NCBI GenBank assembly: GCA_019242385.1
Contig: JAFAVO010000020.1
Location: forward strand, 1-5,309
DNA from: Gammaproteobacteria bacterium
Lineage (GTDB): Bacteria > Pseudomonadota > Gammaproteobacteria > Steroidobacterales > Steroidobacteraceae
DNA: 5,309 nucleotides
Direction of reading: 5' to 3'
This document shows, in pieces, positions 1-5,309 of this stretch. Made by a program: the position numbers and the translations under genes. Numbering within the stretch: the stretch's first letter is position 1; every line of letters starts with the position of its first letter. The notes under the pieces were generated by a model. That model saw nothing but the letters and a program-made list of their open reading frames with translations, had not been told where the DNA came from and did no database searches.

Positions 1-1
1 G

Positions 2-700
2 ATCGCCTCGATCACCAAGCTCATGACTGCCCTGGTGGTGATGGAAGCCAATCAGCCGCTCGATGAGATGCTGACCATCACCGACGATGACCGTTTCCAC
101 GGCAGGGGAGCGCTCTCGCGGCTTGCGCCGGGCACGCAACTCTCGCGCGGTGACCTGATGCACCTCGCGCTCATGGCCTCCGAGAACCGCGCCGCGCATG
201 CGCTGGGGCGCGGTTATCCCGGTGGCATCGCAGCCTGCGTGGTGGCCATGAACGCCAAGGCGCGCGAGCTCGGCATGATGAGCGCGCACTTCGTCGAGCC
301 CACCGGACTCTCCGATGAGAACGTGGCGAGCCCCGAGGACCTGTCCAAGCTGGTGCTGGCAGCCGGAAAGATCGCCGCGATCCGCACATACTCGACCGAC
401 AGCGATTATGCCGTGCAGGTCGGCCGTCACCTCGTTCACTTCCGCAACACCGATTCGCTCGTCAGCAAGCCCGACTGGAATATCGTGGTGCAGAAGACCG
501 GCTACATCCACGAGGCGGGGCGTTGCCTGGTCATGCAGACGGTGATCGAAGAGCGCCCGGTGGTGATCGTGCTCATGAACTCCTTCGGCAAGCGCACCCG
601 GGTCGCCGATGCGCGCCGCATCCGCCGTTGGGTGGAAGCCACCATGGTTGCGCACGACACGGGCACCGTGGCAACCACCGGCGTCGCCGAAACGACCTGA
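2..700 (+). CDS. pbpG: PBP7-type D-alanyl-D-alanine endopeptidase (PbpG-like), 5'-truncated by window edge
   Basis: A periplasmic low-molecular-weight penicillin-binding protein of peptidase family S11; PbpG-type enzymes hydrolyse D-Ala-meso-DAP cross-links in peptidoglycan. The frame is open from base 2 and gives 232 residues to a TGA at 698-700. All three penicilloyl-serine transferase motifs are visible: SxxK as SITK (bases 8-19, nucleophile Ser at 8-10, general-base Lys at 17-19), SxN as SEN (179-187), and KTG (494-502). The blocks LMASENRAAHALG, YPGG, FVEPTGLS, WNI..QKTG and GRCLVM match my recollection of E. coli PbpG closely. The reading frame continues upstream of the Met at 23, which is internal. 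The signal peptide and roughly 60-70 N-terminal residues therefore lie outside the window (inferred from the family's ~310-residue length). The C-terminus ends soon after the catalytic domain in a Thr/Ala-rich tail, with no clear DacA-type membrane-anchoring helix, as expected for PBP7. The gene converges on ftsX. A DacA-type carboxypeptidase is the alternative, but the SEN motif and overall match favour PbpG. Confidence 0.93.
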   Translation: MASITKLMTALVVMEANQPLDEMLTITDDDRFHGRGALSRLAPGTQLSRGDLMHLALMASENRAAHALGRGYPGGIAACVVAMNAKARELGMMSAHFVEPTGLSDENVASPEDLSKLVLAAGKIAAIRTYSTDSDYAVQVGRHLVHFRNTDSLVSKPDWNIVVQKTGYIHEAGRCLVMQTVIEERPVVIVLMNSFGKRTRVADARRIRRWVEATMVAHDTGTVATTGVAETT

Positions 701-711
701 TCCGGCGGCCT

Positions 712-733
712 TGCTTGCCGAGTGCGGCAAGCA
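712..733. terminator. Perfect 9-bp hairpin between convergent pbpG and ftsX, probable bidirectional terminator
   Basis: Bases 712-720 (TGCTTGCCG) are the exact reverse complement of 725-733 (CGGCAAGCA), separated by the tetraloop AGTG. The hairpin sits 11 bases after the pbpG stop codon and 16 bases beyond the ftsX stop codon on the other strand, in a 49-base gap that holds nothing else. Its place between two convergent genes fits a shared terminator. Neither strand has a proper U-tract after the stem (plus strand CAATCTCC, minus strand AAGGCCGCC). Intrinsic termination may therefore be weak, or it may work with Rho, or mainly protect the 3' ends. Confidence 0.6.
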
Positions 734-749
734 CAATCTCCTGGGGTGG

Positions 750-1673
750 TTAAGCTCGCGGCTCGATGCTGCGCAGATGCCGCGCGGCCGAGATCCATGC
801 ACCGAGCCAGCCGAGCGCGGCCCCGGCCCCGAGCAGAGTGCCAACGTCCGCTGCTGAGGGTCCACTCAGGAGGTAGCGGCTGCCGTACAGCCGGGCGAGC
901 GTCGCGACCGGCTCCGCGAGCACCGTGACGGCGATGGCGATGATAGCCCAGGCGAGGAGCGCACCCCCCAGTCCGTAGAGCACTCCGGTGTAGAGGAACG
1001 GGCGGCGCACGAAGGCGTTCGACCCGCCTACCAGCTTGGTGACTTCGATCTCCGCCCGCCTCGCGCCGATCTCGAGCCGGATGGTGTTGCCGACGACCGC
1101 GAGTACGCCGATCCCCAGCAGCAGCGCGGCGAGGAGCAGCAGCCGGCGCAGCACTTCCAGTATGGCGTTGAAGCGCATCACCCACTCGGAGTCGACCTGC
1201 ACCAGTTCCACTTCCGGCCAGGCGGTGAAATAGCTGCGTAATGCCTCCAGCGCCGGCGCGGAACTGTTCTCAGCCCGTGGCCGCACGTGCAGCACGTGTG
1301 GCAAGGGGTTCTCCTTGAGCGCCACGATCGCATCGCCGAACCCGGAGTAGGTCTTGAAATCCTCGAGTCCCTTGTCTGCCGGAATGAGCGTCACCGAGGC
1401 GACCTCGTGACGCCGCTGCGCCGCCTGCGCGAGCTGCTGGGCTTTCACGAGTGGCACGTCGGTCTTCAGGAAGACCGACAGATCGACGGCATTGGCGAAG
1501 TTGCCGGTCGCGGCCTGCGCGTTGGTCACGAACAGCCGCAGCGCGGTCGGCAGCGCGAGCGCGAGTGCGATCACCAGCAGGGTGAGTAAGGTCGCGAGCG
1601 GACTGCGGGCGAGGCGGCCGAGCGAGCCCAGCAGTGCCTGCAGATGACGGCCTCCGGCGACTGCGACGCTCAT
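750..1673 (-). CDS. ftsX: Cell division protein FtsX (permease-like subunit of the FtsEX complex)
   Basis: The integral inner-membrane partner of FtsE. In known systems FtsEX passes ATP-driven conformational change to periplasmic activators of murein hydrolases (EnvC and the amidases in E. coli) and takes part in divisome assembly. The 307-residue protein has the FtsX layout: a cytoplasmic N-terminus of about 25 residues, TM1 at ~27-48, a large periplasmic domain at ~50-172, then TM2 ~175-198, TM3 ~226-252 and TM4 ~276-297. The periplasmic domain carries the family block GFGDAIVALKENPLPHVLHV (111-130). The cytoplasmic stretch after TM2 (NTIRLEIGARRAEIEVTKLVGGS, in two parts around 196-218) is the conserved coupling region facing FtsE. 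The ATG at 1671-1673 overlaps the ftsE TGA as ATGA. No clear Shine-Dalgarno sequence precedes it, so translation is probably coupled to ftsE. It is shorter than E. coli FtsX (~352 aa), mainly through a short N-terminal tail. The gene ends with TAA at 750-752. Confidence 0.95.
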   Translation of the reverse strand: MSVAVAGGRHLQALLGSLGRLARSPLATLLTLLVIALALALPTALRLFVTNAQAATGNFANAVDLSVFLKTDVPLVKAQQLAQAAQRRHEVASVTLIPADKGLEDFKTYSGFGDAIVALKENPLPHVLHVRPRAENSSAPALEALRSYFTAWPEVELVQVDSEWVMRFNAILEVLRRLLLLAALLLGIGVLAVVGNTIRLEIGARRAEIEVTKLVGGSNAFVRRPFLYTGVLYGLGGALLAWAIIAIAVTVLAEPVATLARLYGSRYLLSGPSAADVGTLLGAGAALGWLGAWISAARHLRSIEPRA

Positions 1674-2362
1674 CGGTACGCGAGCACCGAGGGCAACGGG
1701 TCGGCCGCATCGCCCTGCACGTGTCCGTCCTCGAGCACGATGACGCGCTGAGCAAATTCGTGTACCAGGTGATGGTCGTGGCTGGCAATCACCACGGTCA
1801 CCCCGACGTCCTGGAAGCGGCGGAAGAGGCGCATGACCTCGAGCGAGAGATCGGGGTCGAGATTGCCCGTGGGCTCATCGGCGATCAGCAGTGGAGGCTT
1901 GCTGACCACCGCGCGCGCGATACCTACCCGCTGCTGCTCCCCAACGGAAAGCTCGAGCGGCAGTGCCTGCTCCTTGCCGAGCAGGCCCACCTGGTCGAGC
2001 GCCGCGCGCACGCGCCGGTCGATCTCCTTCAGCGGGGTCGCCGCCACGGCGAGCGGCAGCGCCACGTTGTCGTACACCGGCCGGTCGGCGAGCAGCTTGT
2101 GATCCTGGAAGACCACACCGATGCGGCGGCGGAATGCGGCGATATGCCGCGCCTTCAGCGACTGCGTATTGCGGCCGCCGACCAGCACCGCGCCGCGCGT
2201 CGGCCGCTCGAGCAGGGCGATGAGCTTCAGTACGGTGCTCTTGCCGGCGCCCGAGCGCCCGGTGAGGAACATCATCTCCCCGGTGTGCACGCTGAAGCTG
2301 ACGTTGCTGAGCGCGTCGCGCCCGTTCGGATAGCGTTTGCTCACCCGGTCGAAGGTGATCAT
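1670..2362 (-). CDS. ftsE: Cell division ATP-binding protein FtsE
   Basis: The cytoplasmic ABC-type ATPase that pairs with FtsX at the septum. The 230 residues cover one complete nucleotide-binding domain: Walker A GRSGAGKST (35-43), Q-loop VFQDH with Gln86, signature LSVGEQQRV (138-146), Walker B PLLIADEP (157-164, with Asp162 and Glu163), D-loop NLDP (167-170) and H-loop His195 in ASHD. Length and blocks such as FLTGRSGAGKST, VYDNVALPL and GIARAVVSKP are close to E. coli FtsE. One oddity is the signature: FtsE proteins normally read LSGGEQQ, but here the first Gly is Val (codon GTT, one base from GGT). The residues that contact ATP most directly (Ser and the second Gly) are kept. The ATG at 2360-2362 overlaps the ftsY stop as ATGA, and ftsE in turn overlaps ftsX by the same 4 bases, so the three genes are probably translated from one mRNA. 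Confidence 0.97.
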   Translation of the reverse strand: MITFDRVSKRYPNGRDALSNVSFSVHTGEMMFLTGRSGAGKSTVLKLIALLERPTRGAVLVGGRNTQSLKARHIAAFRRRIGVVFQDHKLLADRPVYDNVALPLAVAATPLKEIDRRVRAALDQVGLLGKEQALPLELSVGEQQRVGIARAVVSKPPLLIADEPTGNLDPDLSLEVMRLFRRFQDVGVTVVIASHDHHLVHEFAQRVIVLEDGHVQGDAADPLPSVLAYR

Positions 2363-3354
2363 GCGGCGCCCGCCTCGCTGCCGGCACGCTCCGCTCCCTC
2401 GGTGAGCGCGGTCGCGAACGCGGTCGCGTCGAACTCACCGAAATCCTCGGGAGCCTCACCGACGCCGATGTAACGAATAGGAATCTTAAGCTCGTTGGCG
2501 ATCGCGATGACGATGCCTCCCCTGGCGGTGCCGTCGAGCTTGGTGAGCACGAGTCCCGTGACCCCCACCGCCTGATGGAACTGGCGCGCCTGTACGAGGG
2601 CGTTCTGGCCCTGGTTGGCATCGAGCACCAGCAGCACCTCATGCGGCGCGCTCGGATCGAAGCGCTGGATCACGCGCTTCACCTTCTTCAATTCCTCCAT
2701 GAGGTGCGACTGGCTGTGCAGCCGGCCGGCGGTGTCGGCGAGCACCACTGAGCTGCCGCGCGCACGCGCGGCGGCCAGCGCATCGAAGACCACGGCGCCC
2801 GGGTCAGCGCCGGGAAGCTGGGCGGCGAAATCCGCTCCGGTGCGTTCTGCCCACACTTTGAGCTGCTCGATTGCCGCGGCACGAAAGGTGTCACCGGCCG
2901 CGAGCAGCACCGGGTGGCCCTCGGTAGCGCAGCGCCGCGCGAGCTTGCCGATGGTGGTGGTCTTGCCCGAGCCGTTCACGCCGACCACCAGGATCACGAA
3001 GGGCCGATGCGTGCCGTCGATCCGCAGCGGCAAGGCGACCGGCGTCAGTATCTCCACGATGGCCTCGCGCAGCGCTGTGATCAGCGCGCGGACGTCGCTC
3101 AGCTCGCGCCGCGCCACGCGCCGGCGCAGCCCCTCGAGGATCCGCTCGGTGGCCTCGACCCCGACATCGGCCGTGATGAGGCGGGTCTCGAGCTCCTCCA
3201 ATATCGCCGCGTCGATCTGCCGTCCGCGCAGCAGGTCGCCGAGATCGCGGGTGAGAAAGGAATCGCCCCGATTGAGCCGGGCGCGCAGCCGGCGCAGGAA
3301 GCCGGGGCGATCTTCGGCGGGGGCTGCTGGGTTTTCGGGAGCACGGCGGAACAT
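2359..3354 (-). CDS. ftsY: Signal recognition particle receptor FtsY
   Basis: The SRP-family GTPase that receives Ffh-4.5S RNA-ribosome complexes at the inner membrane and delivers nascent membrane proteins to the Sec translocon. The 331 residues contain the N domain (about 20-100) and the G domain with G1 GVNGSGKTTT (125-134), the insertion-box motif DTFRAAA (155-161), G3 DTAGR (207-211), G4 TKLDG (271-275) and the closing GVGE..EDF (297-305). The pattern SHLMEELKKV and the block DANQGQNA are FtsY-type, which separates it from Ffh; there is also no C-terminal M domain. The long acidic A domain of E. coli FtsY (497 aa) is missing. Only about 17 residues precede GFLRRLRARLNRG (18-30), an amphipathic basic stretch that matches the lipid-binding helix at the A/N junction in other FtsY proteins. 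The ATG at 3352-3354 is the only sensible start: an in-frame stop lies about ten codons upstream. No good Shine-Dalgarno sequence precedes it. It is the first gene of the ftsY-ftsE-ftsX cluster. Confidence 0.97.
   Translation of the reverse strand: MFRRAPENPAAPAEDRPGFLRRLRARLNRGDSFLTRDLGDLLRGRQIDAAILEELETRLITADVGVEATERILEGLRRRVARRELSDVRALITALREAIVEILTPVALPLRIDGTHRPFVILVVGVNGSGKTTTIGKLARRCATEGHPVLLAAGDTFRAAAIEQLKVWAERTGADFAAQLPGADPGAVVFDALAAARARGSSVVLADTAGRLHSQSHLMEELKKVKRVIQRFDPSAPHEVLLVLDANQGQNALVQARQFHQAVGVTGLVLTKLDGTARGGIVIAIANELKIPIRYIGVGEAPEDFGEFDATAFATALTEGAERAGSEAGAA
2373..2376 (-). promoter_or_regulatory. ftsE: Possible ribosome binding site for ftsE
   Basis: On the minus strand GAGG lies 10 bases before the ftsE ATG, inside the last codons of ftsY. 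The spacing is slightly long. It supports the chosen start and suggests that ftsE can recruit ribosomes as well as receive them from ftsY through the ATGA overlap. A 4-base match in GC-rich coding sequence could be chance. Confidence 0.35.
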
Positions 3355-3363
3355 GGCTCGTGC

Positions 3364-3369
3364 ATTGTA
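3364..3369 (-). promoter_or_regulatory. Candidate -10 element of an ftsYEX promoter
   Basis: The minus strand reads TACAAT, one mismatch from the sigma-70 consensus TATAAT and unusual in such GC-rich surroundings. It ends 9 bases before the ftsY ATG. A start site the usual 6-8 bases downstream would leave an mRNA leader of only a few bases. No convincing -35 is seen at 16-18 bases (the sequences there are CGGCTG, TCGGCT and GTCGGC). Chance occurrence is possible, and ftsY may instead, or also, be transcribed from upstream through the hydrolase gene. Confidence 0.4.
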
Positions 3370-3393
3370 CCGGGCACGGCTCGCTCAGCCGAC

Positions 3394-3427
3394 GCGGGCG
3401 CGATCCTGCCCTCGCAAGCGCGCCCGC
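3394..3427. repeat. GC-rich 9-bp inverted repeat between the hydrolase gene and ftsY, possible weak terminator
   Basis: Bases 3394-3402 (GCGGGCGCG) are the exact reverse complement of 3419-3427 (CGCGCCCGC), with a 16-base spacer. On the minus strand the hairpin would form 17 bases after the hydrolase stop codon and just before the candidate ftsY -10. That position fits transcription ending after the hydrolase before the ftsYEX unit begins. No T-run follows on the minus strand and the loop is long, so an intrinsic terminator is uncertain. It could equally be an operator-like palindrome or chance in GC-rich DNA. Confidence 0.35.
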
Positions 3428-3444
3428 ACGAGCGGCGAGCACCT

Positions 3445-5309
3445 CTACTGGACGACTGCCGGGTTCGCGATGACGAGCGAGGTGCCGGGCGTGGTGCCGG
3501 GAATTCCCGCAGCGGGGATGGGCTGACCTGTGAAGCTGATCGCCTCCAGCTGCATCTCCTGCGTGACAGCGGGATCCACTCGCGGATCGACGAAGGACCC
3601 ATGGACGCCGGCCGTGAAGTTCACGAAGGCATGCAGGGCCGGTCCGGCCGCGCCCGGAGGATGAGCCTGCGTGAAACCGCCGGCCGCGATGATTCGCGCG
3701 GTTGCGTCATTCGGCACCACCTGGTCGGTACACCCGGTGGGTGGCGGAGAGTTTGCATTGCACCCGGCGGGCTGCGGCGTGCTGCCGACGACCTGAATGA
3801 GATGGATCGGATGGGTCGCTGCCGCTGCAGCGATGAAGTTCCAGGGGTCGCCCGAGTCGAGCACCGTCTGCACGTCGCGCGCGTACTGCGCGAAGGGTGT
3901 CGTACCCGGGGTGAGCAGCCCGTTGCTTTGCTGCTCCAGCTGCGCAATCGCAGGCGGACCGAAGGTCGGCGACTCGAGCCCAAGGTAAGCCCACTTGCCG
4001 CCCGGATTGGCGAGCGTGACGCTCAGCACCGGGGGCACGGGCAACAAGGAGATCGCAGCGAGAAAGCCCGGGCCGATGATCGCGCCCTGCGAATGGCCGA
4101 TGTAATGGACCTTCGTGGCATCGATGTACGGTGCCATCGCGGGTGCGGGCAGGGTGATCGTCGCGACCGACTCCGCGACCGTGACCAGGTCGACCGAGGA
4201 CTGGCGAAAATTGTCCCTGAGCGTCAAGGGGCTGCCGAGCGCGACGTAGTGTGAGCCGCTAGTGTCGATCGCCTTGCCGCCACTGAGCGTGGTCAGATCG
4301 AAAGTCCGCTCGATCGAACCGGTCGCAGGCAGCCCGAGGCCGGTGTAGAGCGGATTCGTGCTGCTCGCATACAGCGGCGCGCAGAACGGTGAGGTGGTGA
4401 AGGGCGGCGTACAACCATGCAGGGGCATGTCGATCGCTATCCCCACCAGTCCGCCGAGCGCCAGCGAATCGCCCACCAGGATCAGGTTGGTGCGATCGGC
4501 GGTCAACCCGTGCTGGAAGATCACGATCGGCCAGCCGGAGGCGGGTTTCGGCATGCCCGAGTTGGCATTGGGCACGGTCATCAGCACGGGTACCTGCAGC
4601 GCTTTGACCGTTGGAACCGGAAACGGGTTGAAGCGCGTCGTGAAGGTGCTGGTCTTGTCGGGGGCCGTTGCTGCTGCCGCATGCCAATACTCGGTATCCG
4701 GGGCCGTCGGATCCGCCGCGGGAGTCGCCAGGTAGTACGGCAGCGTCATAACACCGACGTACACGTCGGCGAGACCCAACCCTCCGAAGGTCTTCGTAGT
4801 CATCGGCACATTCGGGGCCGTGAAGGCCTGGTTCACCTTGATCGGTTGCGGAGTCGCTTCCGCCGCGGCGGCCACGAGCGTATCCAGGGTCGACTGGGTG
4901 GAGAAGCTGAAGGACTCGACGACGGTCGCGGGGTTGACGCCCAGCAGCGCCTGCGCCAGCGCCAGATGGGCGCCGCTGAGCTGGCAGAGCGCATTCAAGG
5001 TGGGGTCGGTGATGGTGGGACAGGTCGGTCCCGACGCAAGGGCAGTCTGGAAGTTGGCATAGTCCGTATCCGGGACCGCCGGGGCACCGCCGACCGTAAT
5101 GGCTTTGGTCAGCAGCACCATGTAAGCCTCACCCAGCCCGCCGTTTGCCGCCTGGCATGGCGAGTTAGGTGGCGGCGGCAGGCAGGTGCTCGCAGCGAGG
5201 GGCTTGAGCGGTGTTATCTCGAGGGTGCCGGGATCGTCGGCTGCCGCCGCAACCATGTAGTCGGCCCCGGTGCAGGCGCCGCCCTGAACGCAGCCTACCA
5301 GCGGAACGA
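3445..5309 (-). CDS. Secreted serine alpha/beta hydrolase, Pla-1/cef (VolA-like) lipase family, N-terminus outside window
   Basis: Probably an exported esterase, lipase or lysophospholipase; the natural substrate cannot be read from the sequence. The frame is open to the right edge, with 17 codons before the Met at 5254-5256, so that Met is internal. At least 620 residues end at TAG (3445-3447). Numbering from that Met, residues 1-~215 resemble the beta-rich N-terminal domain of bacterial virulence-factor lipases: LEITPLKPLAAST, then AYMVLLTKAIT and VPDTDY. The catalytic domain follows: VIFQHG (245-250, oxyanion region), GIAIDMPLHG (272-281), nucleophile elbow GHSQG (387-391, Ser389 at bases 4090-4092), probable acid Asp511 in DQVVPND (bases 3724-3726) and probable His552 in GVHGSF (bases 3601-3603). 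Low Lys content, many Pro/Thr/Ser/Ala, and ten cysteines in five close pairs suit a protein folded outside the cytoplasm. The signal peptide or lipobox should lie beyond the window. It is 90 bases upstream of ftsY on the same strand, without evident functional linkage. I am sure of the hydrolase fold and less sure of the family. Confidence 0.85.
   Translation of the reverse strand, partial: VPLVGCVQGGACTGADYMVAAAADDPGTLEITPLKPLAASTCLPPPPNSPCQAANGGLGEAYMVLLTKAITVGGAPAVPDTDYANFQTALASGPTCPTITDPTLNALCQLSGAHLALAQALLGVNPATVVESFSFSTQSTLDTLVAAAAEATPQPIKVNQAFTAPNVPMTTKTFGGLGLADVYVGVMTLPYYLATPAADPTAPDTEYWHAAAATAPDKTSTFTTRFNPFPVPTVKALQVPVLMTVPNANSGMPKPASGWPIVIFQHGLTADRTNLILVGDSLALGGLVGIAIDMPLHGCTPPFTTSPFCAPLYASSTNPLYTGLGLPATGSIERTFDLTTLSGGKAIDTSGSHYVALGSPLTLRDNFRQSSVDLVTVAESVATITLPAPAMAPYIDATKVHYIGHSQGAIIGPGFLAAISLLPVPPVLSVTLANPGGKWAYLGLESPTFGPPAIAQLEQQSNGLLTPGTTPFAQYARDVQTVLDSGDPWNFIAAAAATHPIHLIQVVGSTPQPAGCNANSPPPTGCTDQVVPNDATARIIAAGGFTQAHPPGAAGPALHAFVNFTAGVHGSFVDPRVDPAVTQEMQLEAISFTGQPIPAAGIPGTTPGTSLVIANPAVVQ

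Noticed and set aside
23..25. ATG at 23 as the start of the PBP gene.
   Set aside because: Starting here would remove the catalytic SxxK Ser and Lys encoded at bases 8-19 in the same frame, so the Met is internal and the gene begins outside the window.
1634..2473. A 279-codon plus-strand open frame antisense to ftsE.
   Set aside because: It mirrors the whole of ftsE, and its low-complexity Arg/His/Glu/Ala-rich product looks like no known protein. Conservation clearly belongs to the minus-strand ftsE frame.
2914..4254. A 446-codon plus-strand open frame lying antisense to ftsY and the hydrolase gene.
   Set aside because: It runs opposite two well-supported genes, crosses the gap between them, and its translation is rich in Arg, Gly, Ala and Asp with no recognisable domain. 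Long antisense frames are expected in high-GC DNA where stop codons are rare.
5254..5256. ATG at 5256 (minus strand) as the start of the hydrolase gene.
   Set aside because: The same frame stays open to the window edge, there is no signal peptide after this Met, and the N-terminal domain would begin in its middle.
5275..5301. The sequence LVGC encoded at 5290-5301 on the minus strand looks like a lipobox.
   Set aside because: It lies only about 12 residues before the internal Met and directly before a stretch matching the middle of the N-terminal lipase domain. No hydrophobic signal core is visible because the frame runs off the edge, and this Cys pairs neatly with another 6 residues on.
1..5309. 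A search by eye for a mobile element, CRISPR array, tRNA, toxin-antitoxin pair or defence system.
   Set aside because: Nearly every base is taken by five conserved or recognisable genes. The only gaps are 49 and 90 bases, and I saw no direct-repeat arrays, transposase or integrase motifs, or tRNA-like folds.

Overview
This window is a piece of a high-GC (about two-thirds G+C by eye) Gram-negative chromosome, most likely from a gammaproteobacterium. The ftsY-ftsE-ftsX order, the close resemblance of FtsE, FtsY and the PbpG-like protein to the E. coli proteins, and a secreted lipase of the Pla-1/cef (VolA-like) type all point that way. A Steroidobacterales/Nevskiales-like or Xanthomonadales-related lineage is plausible, but I cannot settle the genus from this sequence.

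Layout from left to right: (1) bases 2-700, plus strand, the C-terminal three quarters of a PBP7/PbpG-type D-alanyl-D-alanine endopeptidase, cut by the left edge exactly at its active-site SxxK motif; (2) bases 701-749, a short gap between convergent genes holding a perfect 9-bp hairpin that probably ends transcription from both sides; (3) bases 750-3354, minus strand, the compact cluster ftsY-ftsE-ftsX, with both junctions made of 4-base ATGA stop/start overlaps; (4) bases 3355-3444, a 90-base gap with a GC-rich inverted repeat and a good -10 element very close to the ftsY start; (5) bases 3445-5309, minus strand, a large secreted serine alpha/beta hydrolase whose N-terminus lies beyond the right edge.

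FtsY is the membrane receptor that docks signal-recognition-particle/ribosome complexes at the inner membrane. FtsE and FtsX form the ABC-type complex of the divisome that controls peptidoglycan hydrolases during septation. The convergent PbpG-like enzyme cuts peptidoglycan cross-links, so much of the window concerns envelope growth and division. The hydrolase is an exported enzyme with no evident functional tie to the cluster.

I see no phage, insertion sequence, CRISPR array, RNA gene or unknown multi-gene system. The points worth a second look are small: a Gly-to-Val change in the FtsE signature motif, an apparently near-leaderless ftsY promoter, no rpoH directly after ftsX, an FtsY without a long acidic N-terminal domain, and ten cysteines in five tight pairs in the hydrolase.
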